A DNA stretch of 60,312 nucleotides. Origin: Clostridia bacterium (GTDB lineage Bacteria > Bacillota > Clostridia > UBA1381). Location: assembly GCA_017935675.1 (NCBI GenBank), contig JAGBHE010000042.1:1-60312 (forward strand). Reading direction: 5' to 3'. Of the stretch, positions 34,432 through 42,211 are shown in pieces. How positions within the stretch are numbered: the stretch's first letter is position 1; each line of letters begins with the position of its first letter. The translations under genes and the position numbers were made by a program. The notes under the pieces were generated by a model. It was given only the letters and a program-made list of their open reading frames with translations, had not been told where the DNA came from and searched no databases.

Positions 34432-36771
34432 TTATTTTGTTACTACTGTTACAACACGTACTATTCCGCCGTTTGCAAGCGACTTATCCGAGTACAGCGA
34501 TACAGACGAAACATTCATTTTTGCAAGCTCATCTGTAGTAATGCTGCGCATTCCGGAAGTAGTCGTGATATCCACAATCTGCACATTCGCATCCATTTTA
34601 TATATCTTATTATTTATCATAATACGGCTTCCCTCAACCGCATTTACACGCGTTCCGCTGTCAAGCTTTATTAGTGCAATAAGCTTTGAAAGTCCTCCGT
34701 TTGAAGTTTTAAAGCCTACGCCCGCACCTGTGGAGGTGGTAATTTTACCTATATTTTGCAGCGTATAGCTTGATACCGCACCACTTGAAAAAATCTTGTA
34801 GCCGGTCGTTTCATCATTGTTCTTTAAGAATCCCGAAACAACGCCGTAGTCATAGGTATTTTCAAGATTTTCAACATATAAAATTGCGATATCTCCAAAC
34901 GAATTTGCAGAAACAACATTCAATATCTGAGCCGAGCTTATCTCGGTAGCTGTAAGATTTTCAAAATCAAGCAGCTCACATTCTGCAACAGTTGCATCAT
35001 CATCGGATATTTTCTGAATTATCGCCGCATCCTTAAGGAAATACCTGCCGCCAATCATACGGTCGTCTATATTGATATTTCCTGTATAACTATTGATACT
35101 GCTGCTGTTCTGACGTACAAGTGACGCAGTGCCGTTTGTTGAATATGAAATTCTCATAAAGTCTCCGGCATTATCCTTATACAACTTATCGGTAACAATT
35201 TCATGTACCTCACCATCCGCCATAAACATTTCGGTCACAAATTCAGTATTGCCCTCATTTGCTCCTTCGGTTGCTGTGCGTGTGTATGTAGTAAGTACAA
35301 CACCATATGCAAAGTAGTCAAAAGAGCCTGAGTTATCTGTTACAAACGCGATCTTATCATTCTTTCCCAGATGCAGTGTAATCTTTTCACCTATTGCAAA
35401 TGCACCGCTCGATGCGTCCAGTCTGTTTGTTGCGGCAGAATAGCCTATTTCATAAGATTTTCCTCCGACAGTTACACTTTCTACATACGCCTTGGAAGGT
35501 GCTGCGGAATAGTAAACACCCGTTACCTTCTTTGAGTAAACGTCCATCGTATTTGTCTTTGTGTTGTAGTATATAACATCATTTGCCTCTATATCGCCTA
35601 GGGACGCAGCCTCACCGTCACGGTAAATAATCAGATTGCTTTTATTTATCTGTATTCCCTCAATACTTTCCGCATCATCACTGTAATCACGCGATGCCAG
35701 AACAGGGTCAACATCGTTGCTGTTACCAATCACCGCAATATTCCATGCCCCGTAGATATTGCCGTAAAATGTGATATCCGCACCGTTTGACATATGTCCC
35801 TTTGCCGATGCGAAGGTCATTTTGTTATTGTCATAGTATGTCACAAAGCTGTCGTCTGCCTTGTAGGTTCCCTTTCTGCCGTCTGTAGTGGTATACTCAA
35901 TTGTATTTTCTGTAAGTCTGTTTACAATGGCAGTTTCAGAGGATATTCCCTCAGAGCCGTTATATGCCTTAACTGTTGCAAGATATCCGTTCTTATCAAT
36001 CACTGCATATTCATACACATCACCGGTTTCCACATCTATCTGCGTTTTACCGATATAAGTTGATGCGTTGTTCAGCTTCAGATTTCCTGCAAGAATGCTC
36101 ACATTATTACTTGAGCTGTCCCTGTCAAGTATCAGAGCATCGTCAAGCACTGTATAGCCGAGTGTTTCGAGGTAAGTGTCCATTGATTGCTGCTGTGCAG
36201 GCTTGGTAAACATTGCCCTATCGGTAAGAATTGCCGCTGTTGCTCTTGTAAGCGGAGCATCGGCAGAATAATACATTCCGGCGGTCACGCCTAAAGACGC
36301 CGCCGCGTCAACATAATTATTAGGCCAGAAGTAGCCCACTTCAGCCTCTGTATAGCCTAATGTACGCAGAAGAATTGTAAGTGCCTCGGAAAAGCTTATC
36401 GTTCTGTCAGGGCCAAAGGAGCCGTCGGAATATCCCGATAAAATTTCCTTTGCCACCGCATAATTTATGTACGGTGCCGACCAGCTTCCCTGAGGAACAT
36501 CGTAAAAGCCCGATGCCGACGTAAGAGCTCTTGCCTCTGTTTCCTTATCCATCATGCATATAACTATTTTTGTAAATTCTGCTCTTGTAATTCTGTTATC
36601 CGGGCGGAAAGTGGCATCATCATAGCCGTTAACGATATCCAAATCCTGAAGACGCAGTGCCGACAAATAATAATCGCTTGATGCGTCAATATCCGTATAA
36701 GCGGCACTTACTGCAGGGATTGTAGCTATTGCCATAACAGCTGCAAGCACAAAACTCATAATTTTTCTCAT
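34432..36771 (-). CDS. SLH-domain surface protein (N-terminal SLH repeats)
   Basis: About 779 residues. The GTG at 36798 opens the frame, but the ATG at 36771 gives a clean signal peptide (MRKIMSFVLAAVMAIATIPA) and is preferred. Three SLH repeats follow (LQDLDIVNGYDDATFRPDNR with TRAEFTK; AKEILSGYSDGSFGPDRT; AASLGVTAGMYYSADAPLTR). The remaining 580 residues are beta-rich. Residues about 391-491 (GDIEANDVIYYN to NDKIAFVTDN) resemble a module in the surface protein at 21191. It follows the MacB-like permease gene by 84 bp, and its leader can form two alternative hairpins. An S-layer or envelope structural role is likely. Confidence 0.85.
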   Translation of the reverse strand: MRKIMSFVLAAVMAIATIPAVSAAYTDIDASSDYYLSALRLQDLDIVNGYDDATFRPDNRITRAEFTKIVICMMDKETEARALTSASGFYDVPQGSWSAPYINYAVAKEILSGYSDGSFGPDRTISFSEALTILLRTLGYTEAEVGYFWPNNYVDAAASLGVTAGMYYSADAPLTRATAAILTDRAMFTKPAQQQSMDTYLETLGYTVLDDALILDRDSSSNNVSILAGNLKLNNASTYIGKTQIDVETGDVYEYAVIDKNGYLATVKAYNGSEGISSETAIVNRLTENTIEYTTTDGRKGTYKADDSFVTYYDNNKMTFASAKGHMSNGADITFYGNIYGAWNIAVIGNSNDVDPVLASRDYSDDAESIEGIQINKSNLIIYRDGEAASLGDIEANDVIYYNTKTNTMDVYSKKVTGVYYSAAPSKAYVESVTVGGKSYEIGYSAATNRLDASSGAFAIGEKITLHLGKNDKIAFVTDNSGSFDYFAYGVVLTTYTRTATEGANEGNTEFVTEMFMADGEVHEIVTDKLYKDNAGDFMRISYSTNGTASLVRQNSSSINSYTGNINIDDRMIGGRYFLKDAAIIQKISDDDATVAECELLDFENLTATEISSAQILNVVSANSFGDIAILYVENLENTYDYGVVSGFLKNNDETTGYKIFSSGAVSSYTLQNIGKITTSTGAGVGFKTSNGGLSKLIALIKLDSGTRVNAVEGSRIMINNKIYKMDANVQIVDITTTSGMRSITTDELAKMNVSSVSLYSDKSLANGGIVRVVTVVTK

Positions 36772-36845
36772 ACTAAAATCCGTAGCCTTTCTGCCCACAG
36801 TTAGTAACTTACACGCTTGTTCTTATCGTGGGCGGATAAGGCGTA
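36772..36845 (-). promoter_or_regulatory. Leader with two mutually exclusive hairpins before the SLH gene
   Basis: Fold A pairs GCCTT with AAGGC (36838-36842 / 36785-36789) and GCCCAC with GTGGGC (36828-36833 / 36793-36798), covering the AAAGG ribosome site. Fold B pairs CTTATC with GATAAG (36835-36840 / 36822-36827) and uses the same 5' strand, freeing AAAGG. This is a switch-like arrangement; no ligand class was recognised. Confidence 0.4.
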
Positions 36846-36855
36846 AATAAATATT

Positions 36856-38049
36856 TTATTCTGAACGCAGTGCGTCGATAGGATGAAGCTTTGCAGCCTT
36901 TTTCGCCGGTGCAATACCGAAGAAAATTCCTATAAACAGTGAGAAGAAGAAGCTCAGCATTACCATGCTCGGCTTTGTTACAAACTGCATACTAATCAGA
37001 GTGCATACCAACTGCCCGACGCCTACGCCAAATACAATTCCGACGACACCTCCCATGGCACTGATTATCGTTGACTCAACCAAAAACTGCGTTAAAATGT
37101 CGGTTGTTCTTGCACCGATTGCTTTTCTGATACCGATTTCCCTCGTTCTTTCCGATACCGATACCGTCATGATATTCATAATTCCGATACCGCCAACCAC
37201 AAGTGAAATTGCTGCAATGCCTGCAAGCATTGTAGTCATAGTGCCGGTAATTTCGTCTAAGGTATCCATTATTTCGGCGACACTGCTTACCGTAAAGCCT
37301 GTGTCTGTACCTAACTTATTTGTTATATACGACTCCAGAGAATTAACAGCAGCTTCAACACTCTCCTCAGTTGCTGCACTGAAATAATAGGTAGTAATGT
37401 TTTTATTCTTCAAAAACCTCATTGCAGTAGTATACGGAATTGTTACTGCGTTATCCTGAGAGGTTTCGGTAGAATTGCCCTTTTCCTCATAAACTCCGAC
37501 AACCTTAAACTGCCGTCCGTTCAGCTTTATTGTTTCTCCTACAGGGTCCATTCCGCCGAAATATTCCTGAACGATATATGTACCTACAATACACACATAG
37601 GAGCGGTGAGTAATATCAAACTCCGAAATAAACCGTCCCGACTGGATTTTGGGGTCCTTTATATCAGCATAGGTGGAATCGTATGCAGTAAGAGAGGTAT
37701 AGGTGTTTTCATTTCCTACCTTAAGAAGTACATTTCCACTCATCGATGGCGACATAGCTTCTACAAGGTCGGGATTTTCGTCAAGAAACTCTTGCATACT
37801 ATCTATACTCACAGTACGTGTAGAGCCTCCCCAACCGCCTCTGGACATGGAAACCGTAATCAGCTTTGTTCCCATCTCAGCAAGTGAATCATTAATTGTT
37901 GAGGTTGCTCCTTCTCCGATACCGGTCAGTATTATAACCGACGCAACACCGATAATGATACCGAGCATCGTGAGTGCGGAACGTCCCTTATTTCCCATAA
38001 TACTCTTTATTGACATCTTAAAGGATTGTGACAGCTTTGAAAAATTCAT
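36856..38049 (-). CDS. MacB-like ABC transporter permease (FtsX family)
   Basis: A 397-residue permease. It has an N-terminal membrane segment (LTMLGIIIGVASVIILTGIG), a MacB periplasmic-core-like extracellular domain (about 45-270) and three C-terminal membrane segments with SERTREIGIRKAIGART, the signature of the MacB/FtsX family. It pairs with the ATPase gene, whose stop overlaps its start (ATGA), and with the adaptor gene upstream. Gram-positive MacAB-like systems export peptides, antibiotics or other amphiphiles; the substrate is not evident here. Confidence 0.92.
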   Translation of the reverse strand: MNFSKLSQSFKMSIKSIMGNKGRSALTMLGIIIGVASVIILTGIGEGATSTINDSLAEMGTKLITVSMSRGGWGGSTRTVSIDSMQEFLDENPDLVEAMSPSMSGNVLLKVGNENTYTSLTAYDSTYADIKDPKIQSGRFISEFDITHRSYVCIVGTYIVQEYFGGMDPVGETIKLNGRQFKVVGVYEEKGNSTETSQDNAVTIPYTTAMRFLKNKNITTYYFSAATEESVEAAVNSLESYITNKLGTDTGFTVSSVAEIMDTLDEITGTMTTMLAGIAAISLVVGGIGIMNIMTVSVSERTREIGIRKAIGARTTDILTQFLVESTIISAMGGVVGIVFGVGVGQLVCTLISMQFVTKPSMVMLSFFFSLFIGIFFGIAPAKKAAKLHPIDALRSE

Positions 38050-38882
38050 TCCGCATCACCTCCCGAAGATGTATTCTCTAATAAATCATGTATGTATTTT
38101 TCCTTTTCTTCGTTTTCCTTCAAATCAGCGTCAAGATCGGCGGTTTTTCCGTTCTCGTTATCACCTATATCCGAGCCTTTTACATTTGTTGCATCGGCAC
38201 GGTCGTTTTTGTTATCAATATCGCTCGTGATTTTTCCGTCGCGGATTGTTATAATACGCTCCGCCTGTTTTGCGATATTTAAGTCATGAGTGATGATAAC
38301 AACTGTATTTCCATCTGCGTGCAAATCATGAAGCATCTGCATAATCTCCACGCCGGATTTTGAGTCAAGAGCACCGGTAGGCTCGTCGGCAAGGATAAGC
38401 GATGGATTTGCCGAAAGTGCCCGTGCAACCGACACACGCTGCTGCTGACCGCCCGAAAGCTCGGTAGGCTTATGATGAATTTTATCTATAAGCCCTACCC
38501 TCTCAAGTGCCCTTTTTGCCATTGCTTCACGCTCTGCTGCGGGTATACCGCGGTAAATCAGCGGGAGCTCCACATTTTCCAAAGCAGACAGCTTGTTTAA
38601 AAGATTATACTGCTGAAAAATAAATCCTATTTTCCGGTTACGAAGGTCGGCAAGCTGATTATCAGTCATTTTGCTGCCCTCGACGCCGTCAATCCAATAC
38701 CGTCCGCCGGTTGGCACGACCAGGCCTCCTATCATATTCATCAGCGTAGACTTTCCCGAACCCGAAGGACCGATTATCGACACAAACTCATGAGGCTTTA
38801 TATGAATACTAACACCGTCAAGAGCTCGAACCTCGGTATCTCCCATCTGATAAATTTTTGTAATGTTTTCAAGTCTTATCAT
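38046..38882 (-). CDS. ABC transporter ATP-binding protein, MacB/LolD type
   Basis: A 278-residue ATPase. Walker A is GPSGSGKST, the Q-loop is FIFQQYNLL, the signature is LSGGQQQRVSVARAL, Walker B is LILADEPTGALD and the H-loop is VVIITHD. After the usual 225 residues there is a charged, low-complexity tail of about 50 residues (KGSDIGDNENGK...). It powers the adjacent FtsX-type permease. It lies 13 bp after the adaptor gene. Confidence 0.94.
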   Translation of the reverse strand: MIRLENITKIYQMGDTEVRALDGVSIHIKPHEFVSIIGPSGSGKSTLMNMIGGLVVPTGGRYWIDGVEGSKMTDNQLADLRNRKIGFIFQQYNLLNKLSALENVELPLIYRGIPAAEREAMAKRALERVGLIDKIHHKPTELSGGQQQRVSVARALSANPSLILADEPTGALDSKSGVEIMQMLHDLHADGNTVVIITHDLNIAKQAERIITIRDGKITSDIDNKNDRADATNVKGSDIGDNENGKTADLDADLKENEEKEKYIHDLLENTSSGGDAE

Positions 38883-38895
38883 CGACGTTCACCTG

Positions 38896-40764
38896 CTATC
38901 TCATACCGCCGCCGGGGCCTCCGCCCATGCCGCCACGAGCACCTCCGCCCATGTTTCCGCCGGGCATTCCGCCCATACCTCCCGGCATGCCTCCCATGCC
39001 GCCCATCATCATATTATTTCCGCCTGATGATTCGGTAGTCTGGCTGTAAACCTCCTGTCCTTCAGAAAGTCCGCTTATAACCTCGGTATAGTCTTCGTTC
39101 GCTATTCCGGTCTGTATTTGAACTGTTGTATAACCCTCAGGAGCTTCCGGCATCATTTGGCGTTTATTTCCGCCCTCCGGTGTCTTACCTCCTGCGGTAG
39201 GCTCTCCCTGCTTAGAAATTCCACCCTCAGGTGCTTCACCGTTCTGCGGCATTTCTCCTTGAGGTGCAGGTCTTCCTTCACCCTGCCGAGGCATGTTTTC
39301 CCCGTTCTTTTCGCCCTTCTTTTCCGAAGCATTATCTACGCTTCCTTTTACGAAAACAAAGCTTCTTCCGCCTGCTGTTTTAATGTCTGCAGTAGGTATC
39401 ATAAGTACATCATACGCCGATTCAACTATAATGCTTGCGTCAATATTCATGCTCGGACGAAGATTGCCCGGCTCCGGAATTTCCACCTCTGCGGAATATG
39501 TAGTAACACCGTTTGAAGCTGTTCCTTCAACCGATACATTTGTTATAATACCTGTAAAGGTTTCATCAGGCAATGCGTCACAGGTTATTGAAACCTCCTG
39601 CCCCTCATGCACCTTATCAACGTCAAGCTCGTCTATTGCAAGCTCAAATTTCAGTCTTGAAATATCTGCAATAACCATCATAGTTGTCGTCGAATTTGTT
39701 TTATCAATGGTATCGCCGGCTTTGGAATTTTTAGTAATTACAGTTCCGCTTATAGGCGAAGTTATTGTGTAGTCTTCCAAATCTTTTTCGGTCTGCTCCA
39801 TTGAAAGCTTTGCACTCTTATATGAAAGTGTGCTGTCTGCAATCTTATCCGAAACAGTATCACTTGTCAGGGTAGCTACGACTGTTCCCTTTGTTACATA
39901 ATCACCGTTTGAATAGTAAATCTTTGAAACAGTGCCGTCAGTTTCGGTCACGATTGTACCTGATGTTGCATTGGTAATCGTTCCGCTGCCGGGACTTACA
40001 TTTCCGCCGACGCTGCCGCCTACGGTCATACCGTCATAAAACGCTCCCGGATTTGAAAACTCAATAGTTACATTATAAAGAGTTGTACCATCATTTCCGG
40101 CATAAGAGGAGTTTGACTTATGCGTAACCGTACCCGATATTGAGCTCATGTGCTTTGAGCTGGTAATTACAGCCGCATCTCCGACATTTATCGTGTTTAT
40201 CTGTGCCTGAGTAAATGGCAGGTCAACCTCAAGCTGAGTTGTTTCATCAACTGAAGCTATCTTTGTTCCACTGTTTACTTCTTCTCCTACCTTTATGGTG
40301 AGTCCTGAAATAACTCCGTTATTTTTTGCCTTTAAAACCAGCTTTTCACTTTCCTCCAAAGCGTCGCGGTAATTATTTTCACTCTGCTGCATGGAAATAC
40401 GCTGACGTTCCACCGTCAAATCGGAATTTGATGAATCAAACTGATACAAAATATCGTCCTTTGCAACCGAATCGCCCACCTCATATGGACAATAAATGAT
40501 GTCTCCGCTAACCTTTGGGATAATTTCATATCGCTCGTAAGGCTCAACCGCTGCACTTCCGGTGATTGTAACCTCAACATCTCCGCGTGTTACTATATCC
40601 GTTCCCTGTGCTGCAACCGTCGGTACATTTTTCTTCTTTGCCGACATTATTCCGACACCTGCCAACACGATGACGGCACACGCTGCAATAATAACCTTTT
40701 TCTTGGTTGGTTTTGCAAGCGTTTTTAATTTTTCTTTGCTAAAAATTGATTTTCCTCTTTTCAA
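38896..40764 (-). CDS. MacA/HlyD-like membrane-fusion adaptor with Met/Gly-rich tail
   Basis: About 622 residues. It starts at TTG (40762-40764), supported by GAGGAGGA 5-6 nt upstream; an earlier in-frame ATG at 40857 has no ribosome site and lies upstream of the promoter. One membrane segment (KKVIIAACAVIVLAGVGIMS) precedes a barrel-sandwich/lipoyl region, a helical hairpin and beta domains (GDAAVITSSKH; TSPISGTVITKNSKAGDTI). The last 170 residues are unusual: a Pro/Gly/Glu/Met-rich linker with EMPQNG-type repeats, a beta insert (EGYTTVQIQTGIANEDYTEV), then a terminal Gly/Met run from NNMMMGGMGG. It is the first gene of the MacAB-SLH operon. Confidence 0.85.
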   Translation of the reverse strand: MKRGKSIFSKEKLKTLAKPTKKKVIIAACAVIVLAGVGIMSAKKKNVPTVAAQGTDIVTRGDVEVTITGSAAVEPYERYEIIPKVSGDIIYCPYEVGDSVAKDDILYQFDSSNSDLTVERQRISMQQSENNYRDALEESEKLVLKAKNNGVISGLTIKVGEEVNSGTKIASVDETTQLEVDLPFTQAQINTINVGDAAVITSSKHMSSISGTVTHKSNSSYAGNDGTTLYNVTIEFSNPGAFYDGMTVGGSVGGNVSPGSGTITNATSGTIVTETDGTVSKIYYSNGDYVTKGTVVATLTSDTVSDKIADSTLSYKSAKLSMEQTEKDLEDYTITSPISGTVITKNSKAGDTIDKTNSTTTMMVIADISRLKFELAIDELDVDKVHEGQEVSITCDALPDETFTGIITNVSVEGTASNGVTTYSAEVEIPEPGNLRPSMNIDASIIVESAYDVLMIPTADIKTAGGRSFVFVKGSVDNASEKKGEKNGENMPRQGEGRPAPQGEMPQNGEAPEGGISKQGEPTAGGKTPEGGNKRQMMPEAPEGYTTVQIQTGIANEDYTEVISGLSEGQEVYSQTTESSGGNNMMMGGMGGMPGGMGGMPGGNMGGGARGGMGGGPGGGMR

Positions 40765-40794
40765 AAGAACTCCTCCTCGCTCAATTTTACCCAC

Positions 40795-40850
40795 ATTATA
40801 ACAATTAAATATTATTTGCGTATGTATAAGTTGTAAATAATTTGTAAATA
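40795..40850 (-). promoter_or_regulatory. Promoter and direct-repeat operator of the MacAB-like operon
   Basis: TATAAT at 40795-40800 gives a leader of about 24 nt to the TTG start; no good -35 is present. Upstream, TATTTACAA occurs twice exactly 11 bp apart (40842-40850 and 40831-40839), overlapping where an activator of the OmpR/PhoB type would bind. Confidence 0.5.
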
Positions 40851-40870
40851 AAACCATTTTATAACTAAAT

Positions 40871-41201
40871 AAAAATCTGCGTCTGCTTTGGGCGAAACGT
40901 CATAGCAAAATCCCCTTCATCATTCACGCATGGGGTCGAACGACAAGACGGTAGGGATCTATGTCCTTTTTAAAGGGACACAGCATCTGTCGTTACTGCA
41001 TGAATGCCGACACAAATAATACTGACAGTATTCCGAGCTGAATGGGGAGCTTGGAATTATTATCTGTGATCAATTTTGCGTTTGGCGTCCCGCCCAAAAC
41101 AGGCGCAGACATCAGGTCTTTCTTAAAACTGTAGGCAATCATAAAATTATGAATCGATATTCAACTTATCTCATATGTACAAGCTGTATAATATCAGTAA
41201 C
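40871..41201 (-). ncRNA. Candidate structured non-coding RNA of unknown family
   Basis: There is no open frame here, but the sequence folds extensively. The closing stem pairs 41091-41108 with 40877-40894 (18 positions, 17 or more paired allowing G-U on one strand). It is extended by 41080-41083/40895-40898 and 41073-41079/40905-40911. Two arms branch from it: 41058-41068/41011-41021 with inner 41053-41057/41030-41034, and 40997-41006/40921-40930 with inner 40988-40994/40939-40945 and a hairpin at 40960-40982. On the minus strand the 3' arm ends in ATTTTTATTT, a terminator, and a strong promoter lies at 41208-41236. Expected transcript is about 330 nt. It lacks the landmark motifs of RNase P, tmRNA and SRP RNA that I know; 6S or a raiA-type RNA are not excluded. 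Confidence 0.65.
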
Positions 41202-41207
41202 TTCATT

Positions 41208-41236
41208 ATTATATCACTATTTTTTTAAATAATCAA
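41208..41236 (-). promoter_or_regulatory. Promoter of the candidate ncRNA
   Basis: TTGATT (41231-41236), 17 bp and TATAAT (41208-41213) lie on the minus strand, in the spacer after dusB. The next coding start in this direction is more than 440 bp away and has its own promoter, so this one most plausibly serves the structured RNA. Confidence 0.7.
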
Positions 41237-41272
41237 TACAAATTTTATTTTTTTTCAAATATTTTAATTACA

Positions 41273-42211
41273 TTATTCTAAATGCTTCGACGCCGCCTCT
41301 AAAACCTCGACCATTTCCGACAGTGTTGTGATTTTAAACACCCTTGTTTTAAGCTCTGCCGAATGTGGTATTCCCTTTATATACCATGCGATGTGCTTTC
41401 TTACTTCAGGTATCCCTCTTACCTCTCCCTTTTCTTCACATATCATTTTCGTATGCTCTATTGCTTGTTCAATTTTATCGCGAAAGGTGGGCATATAGGT
41501 CACATGTCCGGTTTCAAAGTATTCCTTAATCTGCCTGAAAATAAAAGGATTTCCCTGTGCTCCTCTTCCCACCATAACTCCATCGCAGCCTGTATATCCA
41601 AGCATTCTTTCCGCATCCTTTGCAGTGAAAATATCACCGTTTCCGATAACAGGAATTTTTACGGCTGCTTTAACGCTTTTAATCGTATCCCAGTCCGCCG
41701 TTCCCTGATAAAACTGCTCGCGAGTTCTTCCGTGTACCGTAACAGCCGCCGCTCCGTTTGCCTCAAGCACCTTTGCAAATTCCGCCGCAGTATCGCAGTC
41801 CCAGCCCTTGCGTATTTTTACCGTTACTGGAATTTTCACGCTGTCTGCCGCTGCACGCACTATTTTACCTGCAAGCTCAGGATTCTTCATAAGAGCACTT
41901 CCGTCACCGTTATTTACAATTTTCGGCATCGGACAGCCCATATTAATATCTATCGCGGACGGTCCGAAGCTTTCGACAATCGGAGCAATCTGTGCAATTA
42001 TCTCCGGCTCTGAGCCGAAAATCTGTATCGACGCGGGCTTTTCCCTTTCATCAAGCTTCATCAAGGATGCCGTTTTTTTATCCTTATAGTACAGTCCTTT
42101 TGCACTCACCATTTCAGTTGTTAATCCTTCCGCACCAAAGCTTTTGCAGATTAAGCGAAACGTTAAATCCGTCACTCCCGCCATAGGTGCAAGATTTATT
42201 CTGCTAATCAA
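41273..42211 (-). CDS. dusB: tRNA-dihydrouridine synthase
   Basis: About 312 residues. This FMN enzyme reduces specific uridines in tRNA D-loops. Motifs are NLAPMAGVTDLTFR, the DINMGCPMPKIVNNGDGSALM loop with its catalytic cysteine, VTVKIRKGW, VHGRTREQFYQG and GNGDIFTAKDAERML. The start is a TTG at 42209-42211, with GGAAGGATG upstream and a 4-base overlap with the feoB stop; the longer frame to 42301 lies inside feoB and is not supported. It is probably the last gene of the feoAB transcript. Confidence 0.92.
   Translation of the reverse strand: MISRINLAPMAGVTDLTFRLICKSFGAEGLTTEMVSAKGLYYKDKKTASLMKLDEREKPASIQIFGSEPEIIAQIAPIVESFGPSAIDINMGCPMPKIVNNGDGSALMKNPELAGKIVRAAADSVKIPVTVKIRKGWDCDTAAEFAKVLEANGAAAVTVHGRTREQFYQGTADWDTIKSVKAAVKIPVIGNGDIFTAKDAERMLGYTGCDGVMVGRGAQGNPFIFRQIKEYFETGHVTYMPTFRDKIEQAIEHTKMICEEKGEVRGIPEVRKHIAWYIKGIPHSAELKTRVFKITTLSEMVEVLEAASKHLE

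Noticed and set aside
36772..36845. Cyclic-di-GMP riboswitch before the SLH gene
   Set aside because: The short GGCAGAAAGGCTACGG string looks vaguely similar, but the conserved GEMM core and receptor helix are missing.
40765..40857. Upstream ATG extension of the MacA-like adaptor
   Set aside because: It would include the promoter -10 (40795-40800) and lacks a ribosome site; the TTG at 40764 follows GAGGAGGA.
40871..41110. Retron-like RNA
   Set aside because: Paired ends and two arms fit loosely, but no reverse transcriptase gene is present within the window.
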